Shown here: piece after piece, positions 23,327-31,839 of the stretch
Numbering within the stretch: position 1 is the stretch's first letter
How the letters are laid out: the number at the start of each line of letters is the position of its first letter
Source of the DNA: Sphingobium arseniciresistens
GTDB lineage: Bacteria > Pseudomonadota > Alphaproteobacteria > Sphingomonadales > Sphingomonadaceae
Reading direction: 5' to 3'
Assembly: GCA_029167225.1 (NCBI GenBank)
Contig: JARFNK010000001.1
Span: 496,001 to 560,000 of the forward strand
Length of the DNA: 64,000 nucleotides
Program-made: the position numbers and the translations under genes
The notes under the pieces: model-generated
Database searches by the model: none
What the model saw: the letters and a program-made list of their open reading frames with translations, nothing else
Told to the model about the DNA's origin: nothing

Positions 23327-25335
23327 GCCTGCCAGCGGCGGTACTGCGCTGCCTTGGCGGGATCGGGGTCGATCCAGCCCTGCAGCCAGTAGCGGAACCA
23401 GTCGAGGTTGCGCGCATTGGCCGCCAGCTGATGCCGGGGCTGCCATTTGACATGCACCTCGTCGGGAAAGGCCCAGAGTTCGACCGGCTTGCCTGCCCGC
23501 TGGAGCCGCGCCAGCAGCTCGACATTGGGCCGATATTCCTGCTCGGGAAGCTGCATCAAGAGCGGCGCCTGGATCCGGTCGGCATTGAAGGCGGGCGACA
23601 GCTCGCGCCAGCCGCGAGGGTCCTGGTCGGGGTCGCCGATGCCCCAGCCCGATTTCAGCACCTCGGGGACTTCCCGGCCCTTGACCGCGTTGAACCAGTA
23701 GTAAGTCGGGGTCAGCAGCACGTTCGCGATCGAGGTCGCCGCGAGCAGGCGGGTATGCATCGCGATCCAGATCGTCGACTCGCCTCCGAAGCTGACCCCG
23801 CCCATGCCGACCTTCGTCCGGTCGACGATGCGGTCGCGGGCGAGCAGGTCGATCACTGCCTCAATGCCGGATTGGGCGATGCGGTAGGCGCCGACCTGGT
23901 CGCCGACCCCATCGGGCGCGGGATAGCGGTTGATGCAGAGCGCGGCGATGCCGTGCCGGGCGAGTTCGCGTAACGGGAATTCGTCGCCGAGGCCGCCGCG
24001 CAGATAGCCGCCGCATGAATAATAAGTGACGAACAGCGGCGCCGGCCCCGTTACCCCATCCGGTCGCAGGAGTTGGCCGGTGAAGCGCCGGCCCGCACGA
24101 TCCACCCAGCTGATCGGGCGAAATTTCGGCGCGGCATCGGCAAGCGCCGGGTTCGGATCGACCAGCAGGCGCGGCTTGCCTGTATCAAGCTCGATCGCGA
24201 CGAGGTGCGGCGGCACGTCCGCGGCCGCCGCGACGCACACTATGGTTCGGGTTCCGATGGCGCAGCCCTGCGTCTGGTCGCGACCACCGCCCAGCAGGCC
24301 CTGTCCGGTCGCGATCGTGTCAACAACGCCCGACCCCACGTTCCAGCGATGGAGGCTGGAGTTGCCACCGCCGTCGCTCGTCTCGAACACGAGTGCATCG
24401 GCCCCCCGCTGCCACGTCACCGACCGGATGCGCTGCCCGGTGCAGGCCGCCGCGCCGCACCGGAGCGCGCCCTGGAGTCCCGAGCCCCTGGCGACCAGCA
24501 GTTCATGGCGGGCGCCCGAGGAGAGGACATAGGCCGTGCCGCGCCCGTCGCCCGAGGCAATGCGGGCGACGAGGAACCGCCCATCCAGCTTGTCGAACGC
24601 CTGGGGTGCCGGCGCGAGCCGCGCCGCCTCCGCCGCCGTCGCATCGCGGGCCAGCCCCGAGGCGATGTCCACCGTCCGCACCTGGGGCGCCTGGTCGGCC
24701 AGCAGCCCGGCATGGCCGAACCAGAAGCCGCCGAGCCGCTCGGTTGCCCGGCGTCCATCGATCCGGCCGCCGCGATAGAGCGGGCGCGAAGGATCGACCT
24801 TTGCGTCGATCAGCACGCCGTCGTCATGTTCCCTGTTCTCCGCGCGCACGATTTCGTCGCGCGAAGGCCCGACCCGGTAGGTGATGCTGCGGCCATCGGC
24901 CCCGAGCATCATGTCGATCACATTGCCCGACTCCGCGGTTGTACGTGCCACTCCCGAGCCGTCGACAGCCGCACGCCAGACCTGCACCTCGCCGTCGATG
25001 ATCGCGCGATAGAGGATGTAGCGCGAATCCGGCGACCAGATCGGCGGCTCGGAAAGCAGGGTGCCGTTGAGCCAGGTGCCTTCGCCGGCATCGGCGAGCC
25101 GGCGCGGCGGCGCGCTGCCGTCGACCGGCACGACGAACCAGGCGAGGTCGTGCGCATTGCGCTCGATCGAGGCGACTTCCTCACGGAACGCCACCATCCC
25201 GCCGTCCGGCGAGATCGCGACGCTGGACAGGTCGGTGAGCTCGATCATCTCGCGCATCGATGGCGTGCGCTGGGCTTGGCTCACGCCGGGAAGGGCAAGA
25301 AGCGCGAAGAGGATCGACAGCCGCCGCTTTACCAT
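23242..25335 (-). CDS. Lasso peptide isopeptidase (S9 family, AtxE-type)
   Basis: 697 aa with a signal peptide (MVKRRLSILFALLALPGVSQA), so periplasmic. The first two thirds look like a beta-propeller ('AISPDGGMVAFREEV', 'IWSPDSRYILYRA'). The C-terminal hydrolase domain has the nucleophile Ser in 'GMGGVSFGGEST' and the catalytic His in 'FPDEVHVKWQPRHQ'. AtxE-type enzymes linearise the matched lasso peptide by cutting the isopeptide bond, and they mark the sphingomonad/Caulobacter class of lasso loci. It is convergent with the C gene (85-base overlap) and its start overlaps the end of the TonB receptor gene. Confidence 0.9.
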   Translation of the reverse strand: MVKRRLSILFALLALPGVSQAQRTPSMREMIELTDLSSVAISPDGGMVAFREEVASIERNAHDLAWFVVPVDGSAPPRRLADAGEGTWLNGTLLSEPPIWSPDSRYILYRAIIDGEVQVWRAAVDGSGVARTTAESGNVIDMMLGADGRSITYRVGPSRDEIVRAENREHDDGVLIDAKVDPSRPLYRGGRIDGRRATERLGGFWFGHAGLLADQAPQVRTVDIASGLARDATAAEAARLAPAPQAFDKLDGRFLVARIASGDGRGTAYVLSSGARHELLVARGSGLQGALRCGAAACTGQRIRSVTWQRGADALVFETSDGGGNSSLHRWNVGSGVVDTIATGQGLLGGGRDQTQGCAIGTRTIVCVAAAADVPPHLVAIELDTGKPRLLVDPNPALADAAPKFRPISWVDRAGRRFTGQLLRPDGVTGPAPLFVTYYSCGGYLRGGLGDEFPLRELARHGIAALCINRYPAPDGVGDQVGAYRIAQSGIEAVIDLLARDRIVDRTKVGMGGVSFGGESTIWIAMHTRLLAATSIANVLLTPTYYWFNAVKGREVPEVLKSGWGIGDPDQDPRGWRELSPAFNADRIQAPLLMQLPEQEYRPNVELLARLQRAGKPVELWAFPDEVHVKWQPRHQLAANARNLDWFRYWLQGWIDPDPAKAAQYRRWQAYGALAGPGSGPSQPRAQASASMIGSRR

Positions 25336-28271
25336 GACTTCACCAGCTGGAAGGCGATCATGCGCCCGACGGGACTGGCATTTTCGGGGTCGAAGCCCGA
25401 TGCCGAGAAGGGCGTGCGATTATTGACGTAGGGCGGCGCGCGATCGAACAGGTTGGTGATGCTGAGCGCCAGCCTGACGCCGTGCAGCGGTCCGCGATCC
25501 CCGCCGAGTTCGTAGCCAAGCTGAAGATCCAGCGTTGTCCAGCTATGCACGCGCTCGGCGGGCGTGACGCCGTTGTTCAGGTAGCCATTGACGAAGTTGA
25601 GATAGGCAGCGGCACTTGCCTTGCCGAGCGTAGCGGCGGCGCGGCCCCGCAGGCGCAGGTCGACCGGATTGCCGATGGTCGACACGACGTCGGCGGAGTC
25701 GGAGGTCGCGGTGATCCGTTGCGTGAGATTGAGCAGCCAGGTGCCGCTCACGCCGAGTTCGAAACTCCGACCCTTCTCGCCGCCACGATATCCGATGTCG
25801 AAATCCAGCCCGCGTTCGGTCGTTCGGGACAGATTCGCATTACGCCCGTCGACAAGCACCGTCACGGCCGAGGCGGGAATCCCGTAGGGGTTCACGAAGG
25901 TCGGGTCCGCATAGAGCGCGGCGATCGTGGCGGCGGCGGGATTGTCGGTGATCAGCGACTGGAACCGGCTGCGCTGCGACAGGAACGAGAAGAGCTCGGC
26001 GGCGGGATTGCTGATGCGGTCGCGATAGGAAATATCGAAATAGGTGGCGCTGACCGAGAGGCCGGGTAAACGCTGCGGGCGGAATTCGAACCCGACGGTC
26101 CAGGTCCTGGCCTTTTCCGGACCGATGTCGGGGCGGTTGCCGAACAGGGCGATCACGGTGCTGGCGCCCGTGGGCGAAGCGGGATCGGGCAACGGCAGCG
26201 GGATGATCTGATTGAGGCCCGGACCCTGCCGGATGTCGACAAAGCTCGGCGCGCGAAACGAGGTGCCGAACGTGCCGCGCACCGTCAGGGACGGCACCGG
26301 CTTCCAGCTCAGTCCGAGCTTGGGATTGGCGGTCGTGCCGACGTCGCTGTAGCGTTCGATCCGCCCGGCGACCGACAGGTCGAGCCGGTCGATGCCGGGC
26401 ACGTCCTGTTCCGGCGCGACCAGCGGTGCCAGCAGTTCGGCATAGCCGGCGACGATCGAACGACCAAGCGGGAAGCCCGCCGTTCCGCCGCTCACCGGCT
26501 GCGGCGTGAACTCGTCGTCGAACGATGAAAAGCCGTACCATTCGTGCCGGTACTCGCCGCCGATCGCCATCCGGACATCGCCTGCGGGAAGAGCGAACAG
26601 CGGCCCGTCGAACTTCAGCGAGGTCGACCATTGCCGGGAGTGGCCGGTCTGGACGAAGCCGCCGCGCACGCGATCGATGGTCGCCGGATTGGTGACCGCG
26701 CCGTCGCCGAACAAATTGTACGAGCTGGCCGGATCGGGATCGGCAAGCGCGACCGCCAGCCGGTAGTAGTTGGGCACGTTGCGCGTAGCCTGCCGCTCGC
26801 GCTGCTCGCCATAGGCACCGTGAAGCTCGGCCGACCAGCGCCCGAGCGCGGCTTCGAGCGTGGCAGCGCCCGCCCAATTGGTGACATGGGCGTCGAGCGT
26901 CGGGGCGCCGAGGTCGGGCCGGAAGTCATAGTGGACGGTCACCGGCTGGCCGGTGCCGATCGGATCGACATAGAAGGGATTGGCCGGGCTGACGGTGACG
27001 CCGCCATAATTGCTGGGGAAGGTCCGGGCGGACGACCGCCGGTCGGCGAAGAAACCCTGTGCCCGGAACTTGAAGCTGCCGCCCAGGTCCTGTTCGAGCG
27101 CGGCATAGGCGGAATGCCGCTCCAGCGCCGGCAGGATGTCGGTGTCGCGGCGCCCGTCGGCGAGATTGGCGACGCCGGGGACGAGGTCGCCAGCGGCGAG
27201 GCCGGTGCCGTTCTGGCCGCGCGGAATGCCGAAGACCTGGCCGTTGGCGGCGATGATCGTCCCCGGATTGGCATAGTCCTGCCGGTAGTCCGGCCCGCCA
27301 AAGGCCCGCAGGTCCTCGGTCGCATAGGCGCGGTCCTTCGCGCCGAGCCGGCCCCGGCGGTAATATTCATAGCCGGCGATGAACCGGCCGCTGCTCCAGT
27401 GGAAGCCGACGAGTTGGCTCGCCTGCACTTCGTCGAAGCCGTCGGCAACGCCATAGCGCAGGCGGGTCTCGGCGCCGTCGAGGTCGCGCCGCAGCCGGAC
27501 GTTGACCACGCCCGCGACGGCGTCCGAACCGTAGATCGCCGACGCGCCATCGGCGAGCACCTCGATCCGCTCGATCACGCTCGACGGGATCAGCGTCAGG
27601 TCGACGAAGCTGCCCGAACCGCCGCCAAGCGGCGGGCGGTTGCCATCGACCAGCGTCAGCGTCGAGGTCGTGCCGAGCCCGCGCAGGTTGACGCCCGAGC
27701 CGAAGCCGAAATTGGTGCTACTGTTGTTGCGCACCGAGAAGCCGACCGTTCCCTCGTTCGCACCGCCGGCGAAGTTCTGAGGCAAGGCCGCGAGGATCTG
27801 CTGCGTCGTCGCATAGCCGCTGCGATCGATGTCCCGGCGGTCGACCGTCACCAGGTTCGAGCCCACCGGGGCAGCACCGCGAATGCGGGTGCCGGTGACG
27901 ACGATGTCCGCCTCGTCGCCCCGCGGGTCCGCGCGGCCGGCCGCCGGCCGCACCACGAAGCTGTCGCCGACGCGCTCGAAGGACAGGCCGGAGCCGGCGA
28001 GCAGCAGGCCCAGCGCCTCCTCGATCGTGTAGGAACCCCGGAGCGCCGGGGCCTCCCTGTCGCCGACCAGCGCCCCGTCGGCCAGGACGGTCCTACCCGA
28101 CAGGAGCGCGAGCGCCCTGAGCGAATCTCCCAACCGTTGCGCGGGAATATCCACGCCGAGCCGCCGGGACTCCTGTGCGTGCGCCTGCGACGCGCTCGCT
28201 ACCAGCGCAACCGTGGCCATGCCCTCCAGCAGGTGCATTGCCGTCTCTTTGAATCGAACCATCGTCGTCAT
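25329..28271 (-). CDS. TonB-dependent transducer/receptor with STN domain
   Basis: 980 aa. After a signal sequence ending near 'ASQAHAQ', an STN (secretin/TonB N-terminal) domain is clear ('LGVDIPAQRLGDSLRALALLSG', 'YTIEEALGLLLAGSGLSFERVG'). A plug follows ('DIVVTGTRIRG', 'VNLRGLGTTSTLTLVDGNRPP', 'IERIEVLADGASAIYGSDAVAGVVNV') and then a long beta-barrel with a terminal Phe-rich strand. STN domains signal to FecR-type anti-sigma proteins, and FecR and FecI genes lie directly upstream on the same strand. In this setting it most likely imports the lasso peptide or its relatives and reports their presence. Confidence 0.9.
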   Translation of the reverse strand: MTTMVRFKETAMHLLEGMATVALVASASQAHAQESRRLGVDIPAQRLGDSLRALALLSGRTVLADGALVGDREAPALRGSYTIEEALGLLLAGSGLSFERVGDSFVVRPAAGRADPRGDEADIVVTGTRIRGAAPVGSNLVTVDRRDIDRSGYATTQQILAALPQNFAGGANEGTVGFSVRNNSSTNFGFGSGVNLRGLGTTSTLTLVDGNRPPLGGGSGSFVDLTLIPSSVIERIEVLADGASAIYGSDAVAGVVNVRLRRDLDGAETRLRYGVADGFDEVQASQLVGFHWSSGRFIAGYEYYRRGRLGAKDRAYATEDLRAFGGPDYRQDYANPGTIIAANGQVFGIPRGQNGTGLAAGDLVPGVANLADGRRDTDILPALERHSAYAALEQDLGGSFKFRAQGFFADRRSSARTFPSNYGGVTVSPANPFYVDPIGTGQPVTVHYDFRPDLGAPTLDAHVTNWAGAATLEAALGRWSAELHGAYGEQRERQATRNVPNYYRLAVALADPDPASSYNLFGDGAVTNPATIDRVRGGFVQTGHSRQWSTSLKFDGPLFALPAGDVRMAIGGEYRHEWYGFSSFDDEFTPQPVSGGTAGFPLGRSIVAGYAELLAPLVAPEQDVPGIDRLDLSVAGRIERYSDVGTTANPKLGLSWKPVPSLTVRGTFGTSFRAPSFVDIRQGPGLNQIIPLPLPDPASPTGASTVIALFGNRPDIGPEKARTWTVGFEFRPQRLPGLSVSATYFDISYRDRISNPAAELFSFLSQRSRFQSLITDNPAAATIAALYADPTFVNPYGIPASAVTVLVDGRNANLSRTTERGLDFDIGYRGGEKGRSFELGVSGTWLLNLTQRITATSDSADVVSTIGNPVDLRLRGRAAATLGKASAAAYLNFVNGYLNNGVTPAERVHSWTTLDLQLGYELGGDRGPLHGVRLALSITNLFDRAPPYVNNRTPFSASGFDPENASPVGRMIAFQLVKSW

Positions 28272-28342
28272 TCTCCCCCTTTGGCCGCCGGAGGGCGGGA
28301 TGGGCGGGAGACGACGAAGGCGGGAATCACCCGCCAGATTTT

Positions 28343-29356
28343 TTATCGATTGGGAGAACCGGCTGTTGCTCGGGGCTCAAGGAGGATGACCGCCGGGTCC
28401 GGGCGATCGACTGTGAGGTCGAACATGGCGGCGGTGGCGCGCGCGAATTCCTCCGGGTCGCGCGACCGGAACGCGCCAGTCACCGACAGGCGCGCCAGGC
28501 GTTGGTCGGCAAGGCGTATCTGCGTCCCGTTGTAGCGGTTGATGGCGTTCACGGCGTCCCCGAGCGGCGTGGCGTCAAGCGCCAGCATGCCGGACACCCA
28601 GCGGGCCTGCGCCGCCGAGATTGGCTGGGGCGCGGATCGGTCGCCCAGCGCTATCCTCTCGCCGGCATCGAGTCTTCGCGACCGGACTGGTGCCCCCGGC
28701 GCGGAACTGTGCAACTCGACGCTTCCTTCCAATATGGCGACCGTCGGCACACCTTCAGCGATGCTGACGTCGAACAGTGTGCCTCGGGCCACGACCTCGC
28801 CGCCTGGCACCACGACGGTGAACGGACGCCGACGGTCCGATGTGACGCGGAAGCGGGCGCGTCCGCGCTCCAGCGCGATGCGCCGGTCACTTCCGGTCAG
28901 CACGACATGCAGGCGCGTCGCCGTGTCGAGCGTGATCCGGGAGCCATCGGCAAGGCTGATCGTGCGGATTTCGCCGACGCCGGTCTGATAGACCGCGGCC
29001 TCGGCGGGCGAGACCAGCGCAAAGGGGCCGACCTGCTGGACGACGCCTACCGTCGTCACGCCCAGGACGGCCGCCAGGGCAACGCCGGCGGCGCCGACAT
29101 GCGTGCTGCGGCGCATGAGAAAGGGCGCGCGGCCGAGCCCGCGGGACCGGCCGATAGCGCTGTCGGCGAGCAGCAGGCTGTCCCGCCAGCCGCGTTCCGC
29201 CTCGTCATAGGCGGTGCGATGCGCGGGATCGGCCTCGAGCCAGGCACGGAAGGCCCGTTCGACCTCCGGCCCGGCATTCCCCTGTCGCCGCGCCAGCCAG
29301 TCGCCCGCCGCATCATGCACGCGGGCGGGAGTCGAAGACCTGGGCGAGCCGGTCAT
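28343..29356 (-). CDS. FecR-type anti-sigma/signal-transfer protein
   Basis: 337 aa: an N-terminal cytoplasmic DUF4880-like part ('AGDWLARRQGNAGPEVERAFRAWLEADPAHRTAYDEAERGW', shown here in pieces), one transmembrane helix ('HVGAAGVALAAVLGVTTVGVV'), then the FecR domain ('YQTGVGEIRTISLADGSRITLDTATRL', 'GRARFRVTSDRRRPFTVVVPGGEVVARGTLFDV'). It receives the signal from the STN domain of the receptor downstream and controls the sigma factor. The start overlaps the sigma gene stop by 4 bases. Confidence 0.9.
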   Translation of the reverse strand: MTGSPRSSTPARVHDAAGDWLARRQGNAGPEVERAFRAWLEADPAHRTAYDEAERGWRDSLLLADSAIGRSRGLGRAPFLMRRSTHVGAAGVALAAVLGVTTVGVVQQVGPFALVSPAEAAVYQTGVGEIRTISLADGSRITLDTATRLHVVLTGSDRRIALERGRARFRVTSDRRRPFTVVVPGGEVVARGTLFDVSIAEGVPTVAILEGSVELHSSAPGAPVRSRRLDAGERIALGDRSAPQPISAAQARWVSGMLALDATPLGDAVNAINRYNGTQIRLADQRLARLSVTGAFRSRDPEEFARATAAMFDLTVDRPDPAVILLEPRATAGSPNR

Positions 29357-29925
29357 GCGCGCAGGTGGCGCCCGAGCTGCTTGATCGCCCGGCTCATCTG
29401 CTTCTCGACACCCTTCACGCTCAATCCCGTCTTTTGTGCGATCTCGGCATAACTATAGCCGTCGAGGCGGCGCGCGAGAAATATTTGCCGCGTGAGCGGC
29501 TTGAGGCGAAGCACTGCCTGCTCGAGCCGGGCGAGCCTGTCGCGCGCCTCGAGCGCGGCGACCGGGTCACCACCGTGCAGCGCGACCTCTTCGATGGGAA
29601 CATGGAAGTGCCGGCTGCTGCGCGCATTCGACCGGGCTTCGTCGCGCAGCAGGTTGCGGGCAGCTTCGCGCAGATAGGCAGCGGGCGAGGCGATCGCCGC
29701 AGCCTGCTCTTCGGTCCTTCCCGCCATGCGCGTGAAAATCTGCTGGACGACGTCATCGGCATGGCCGGGCGGCGTGCGTGGCCCAAGGAAGCGCAACAGC
29801 CCCGGCCGTTCGGCTCGGTAGAGATCGGCGAGCCCGTCCGGCGATGCCGCGACGAGATCGTGGCCCGGCGGCAGCGGGGCGTCTTCGTCCAGCGGCAAGC
29901 GGGCGGTCCCTAGCGCCGACCGCAT
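29353..29925 (-). CDS. FecI-type ECF RNA polymerase sigma factor
   Basis: 190 aa from the ATG at 29925 (MRSALGTARLPLDEDAP); the frame extends upstream but that part looks non-coding. Region 2 is visible in 'LYRAERPGLLRFLGPRTPPGHADDVVQQIFTRM' and region 4 in 'LKPLTRQIFLARRLDGYSYAEIAQKTGLSVKGVEKQMSRAI'. It should drive the receptor/isopeptidase operon, perhaps the lasso operon as well, when the receptor signals. The order sigma, FecR, receptor, isopeptidase is one minus-strand unit facing the plus-strand A-B-C operon. Confidence 0.9.
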   Translation of the reverse strand: MRSALGTARLPLDEDAPLPPGHDLVAASPDGLADLYRAERPGLLRFLGPRTPPGHADDVVQQIFTRMAGRTEEQAAAIASPAAYLREAARNLLRDEARSNARSSRHFHVPIEEVALHGGDPVAALEARDRLARLEQAVLRLKPLTRQIFLARRLDGYSYAEIAQKTGLSVKGVEKQMSRAIKQLGRHLRA

Positions 29926-30641
29926 TGCGATCGATGCCGCTTGCTTGTGCCGGTCTCCGTTTCCATCGCTGGCGTCTCCTCGCGTCTGGCGAGGCGAAGC
30001 CGGCGGGAGCCGGGTGTTGAGAACGTGCTTGAGACACGCGCCGACGCCTTTGGCCGCAAGCGGCTTGGACATGCGCGTCGGCCACCCGGCCGCGTCGATG
30101 GCGGGTCATTTCACTCAAGCGAGGTTCTCACGCCTCGGCGCCGCCCTTGCGGCGCGTGATCAGACTAACGCAGCGAATGGAAGACGCAATAGCAACGGCT
30201 TGTGCACCACGGGACGCGGCTCGCTCCACTTCAACGGTCGATCGTCAAACGCTCGTCGCTGGACTCTCCCACTCGCCGCGCACGGGCGCGCGGGAGCTTC
30301 TGACGCGCGCTAGTAGCGCCGTGATCGCTGGCAGCACGAGCAGGGTCAGCACTTCTGGCAGGGCTGCAATCGAAAATTCGGGGATTAGCGGATCCTTCGA
30401 TGCACCGAATGCCGAATTTTCGGGGCTTTGTTAGCCAATTTTCCGAAAAATCGAGAGTTAATGGTGAATTTTGGGTCGATGTCGCCTGCGAACACGATGA
30501 AATGTTCTTCGGGCACGATCCGCAATCCCGCTATTTCAAAATTCCTGTCGGGGAGAGTAGCTAATGCGCGTCTGACCGCGGCATGCGGCTCCTCGCCGCC
30601 GTTCCCGTTCGTCCAAGAGAAAAATCAGGTTCGGTTATGCC
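29926..30641. other. Intergenic region with AT-rich inverted repeats
   Basis: About 700 bases without a credible gene. CGAAAATTCGG at 30371-30381 and CCGAATTTTCG at 30412-30422 form a perfect 11-bp inverted repeat, and an imperfect dyad ATTTTCCGAAAAAT follows at 30438-30451. The AT-rich character contrasts with the flanks. It separates the lasso regulatory genes from the integrase-proximal gene and may hold their divergent promoters. Confidence 0.45.
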
Positions 30642-31823
30642 ATGAGTTCCCACGAGCCTGCCGTACTCCCAACGAACCTGACCCGAAACCAGCTTCATGC
30701 GCTCGTTTGGGAAAAGCCGATCAGCCATCTGGCGAAGGCATTCGGCATATCGCACTACGATCTGGTGGCGATCTGCACGCGGCTCGACATTCCCCGGCCG
30801 GCGCGTGGGCATTGGAACAAGCTGGCGGCGGGCAAGGCGGTCGAAACGAGGGCGCTGCCGCCGAAGGGGCCCGACATGGCCGACAGGATCAAAATAGCGC
30901 CGCTCCCGCGGGGCCGTGCGGCTGAACCCGCAGCGGAAGAGGCATTGGCGGCGGCGCGCGGCAGCGCGAAGATGCGGCCGGTCGCCGAACGGCTCGTCCG
31001 TCCGCATCCGATCATCGCCGGCTGGCTCGCCAGGCGCGAGCGGGAAATCAGGAAGGGCGATCAGATCTACGACCGCCGGCTCAAGCGATCGGTCCGGCCC
31101 TCGGCGTTCAGCGTGCAGGAGCGGCGGCGCCACCGTATCCTCGATGCGCTGTTCAAGGCGCTCGAAGCCGAGAATATCAGCGTGACCGAAAGCGAGCGGT
31201 TGGAGCTTTTCGCGACATCCGGCCGTGAAAAGATCGAGTTCCAGCTCAGGGTAAAGCTCCAGCAGGTCCGGCGCCCTCTCACCGCCGATGAGCGCGAATG
31301 GTACTCCTATCGCGACAAGGACTACAGGCTGGAACTTGCCGAAACCGAGGCCCTCATTTTCGAGGTGAAGACCTGGCTGCCTGCCAACCTGCAGCGCAAC
31401 TGGCAGGATGGCCGCAAGGGCACGGTCGAGACGATGGCGGGCGACATTCTTGCGACCATGCTCGCCGCGTTCCCGCTGATGGTCGCCGAGCGGGAGCAAC
31501 GCGAGAAAGCGGAAGAGCGGCGGCGGATCGAGGAGCAGCGGCGCCATGAGCTCGAACAGCAGCGCAAGCTCGACCAGAACCGCTTCCGGTGCCTGCTCGA
31601 ACAGGCCGGCCGGTGGCGCGAGGCCGAGCTTGCCCGGAGCTTCGTCGCCGCGCTGCGCGCCGCGATCGCCGATCCGACCGTGGAGATCGACGACAGGCCG
31701 GCATCCGAATGGCTGGATTGGGCGGAGGCGCGGGCGAGCCAACATGATCCGCTCGCATCCGATCCGCTGGATGTGTTCGATACGATCGCCGATGTGACGA
31801 ACTGGACGTACCGTGATCGGTGA
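30642..31823 (+). CDS. Conserved hypothetical protein with N-terminal HTH-like part, 393 aa
   Basis: Starts MSSHEPAVLPTNLTRNQLHALVW. The N-terminus has a helix-turn-helix-like run 'ISHLAKAFGISHYDLVAICTRLDIPRP' followed by 'ARGHWNKLAAGKAV', a pattern I have seen in widespread island proteins of unknown function. The middle is charged, and a coiled coil is likely near 'EREQREKAEERRRIEEQRRHELEQ'. The C-terminus ends in 'WLDWAEARASQHDPL'. It is convergent with the integrase, the stops being 16 bases apart. It may act in control or maintenance of the element, but nothing proves this. Confidence 0.75.
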   Translation: MSSHEPAVLPTNLTRNQLHALVWEKPISHLAKAFGISHYDLVAICTRLDIPRPARGHWNKLAAGKAVETRALPPKGPDMADRIKIAPLPRGRAAEPAAEEALAAARGSAKMRPVAERLVRPHPIIAGWLARREREIRKGDQIYDRRLKRSVRPSAFSVQERRRHRILDALFKALEAENISVTESERLELFATSGREKIEFQLRVKLQQVRRPLTADEREWYSYRDKDYRLELAETEALIFEVKTWLPANLQRNWQDGRKGTVETMAGDILATMLAAFPLMVAEREQREKAEERRRIEEQRRHELEQQRKLDQNRFRCLLEQAGRWREAELARSFVAALRAAIADPTVEIDDRPASEWLDWAEARASQHDPLASDPLDVFDTIADVTNWTYRDR

Positions 31824-31839
31824 TCGGATGCCCGTCCTG

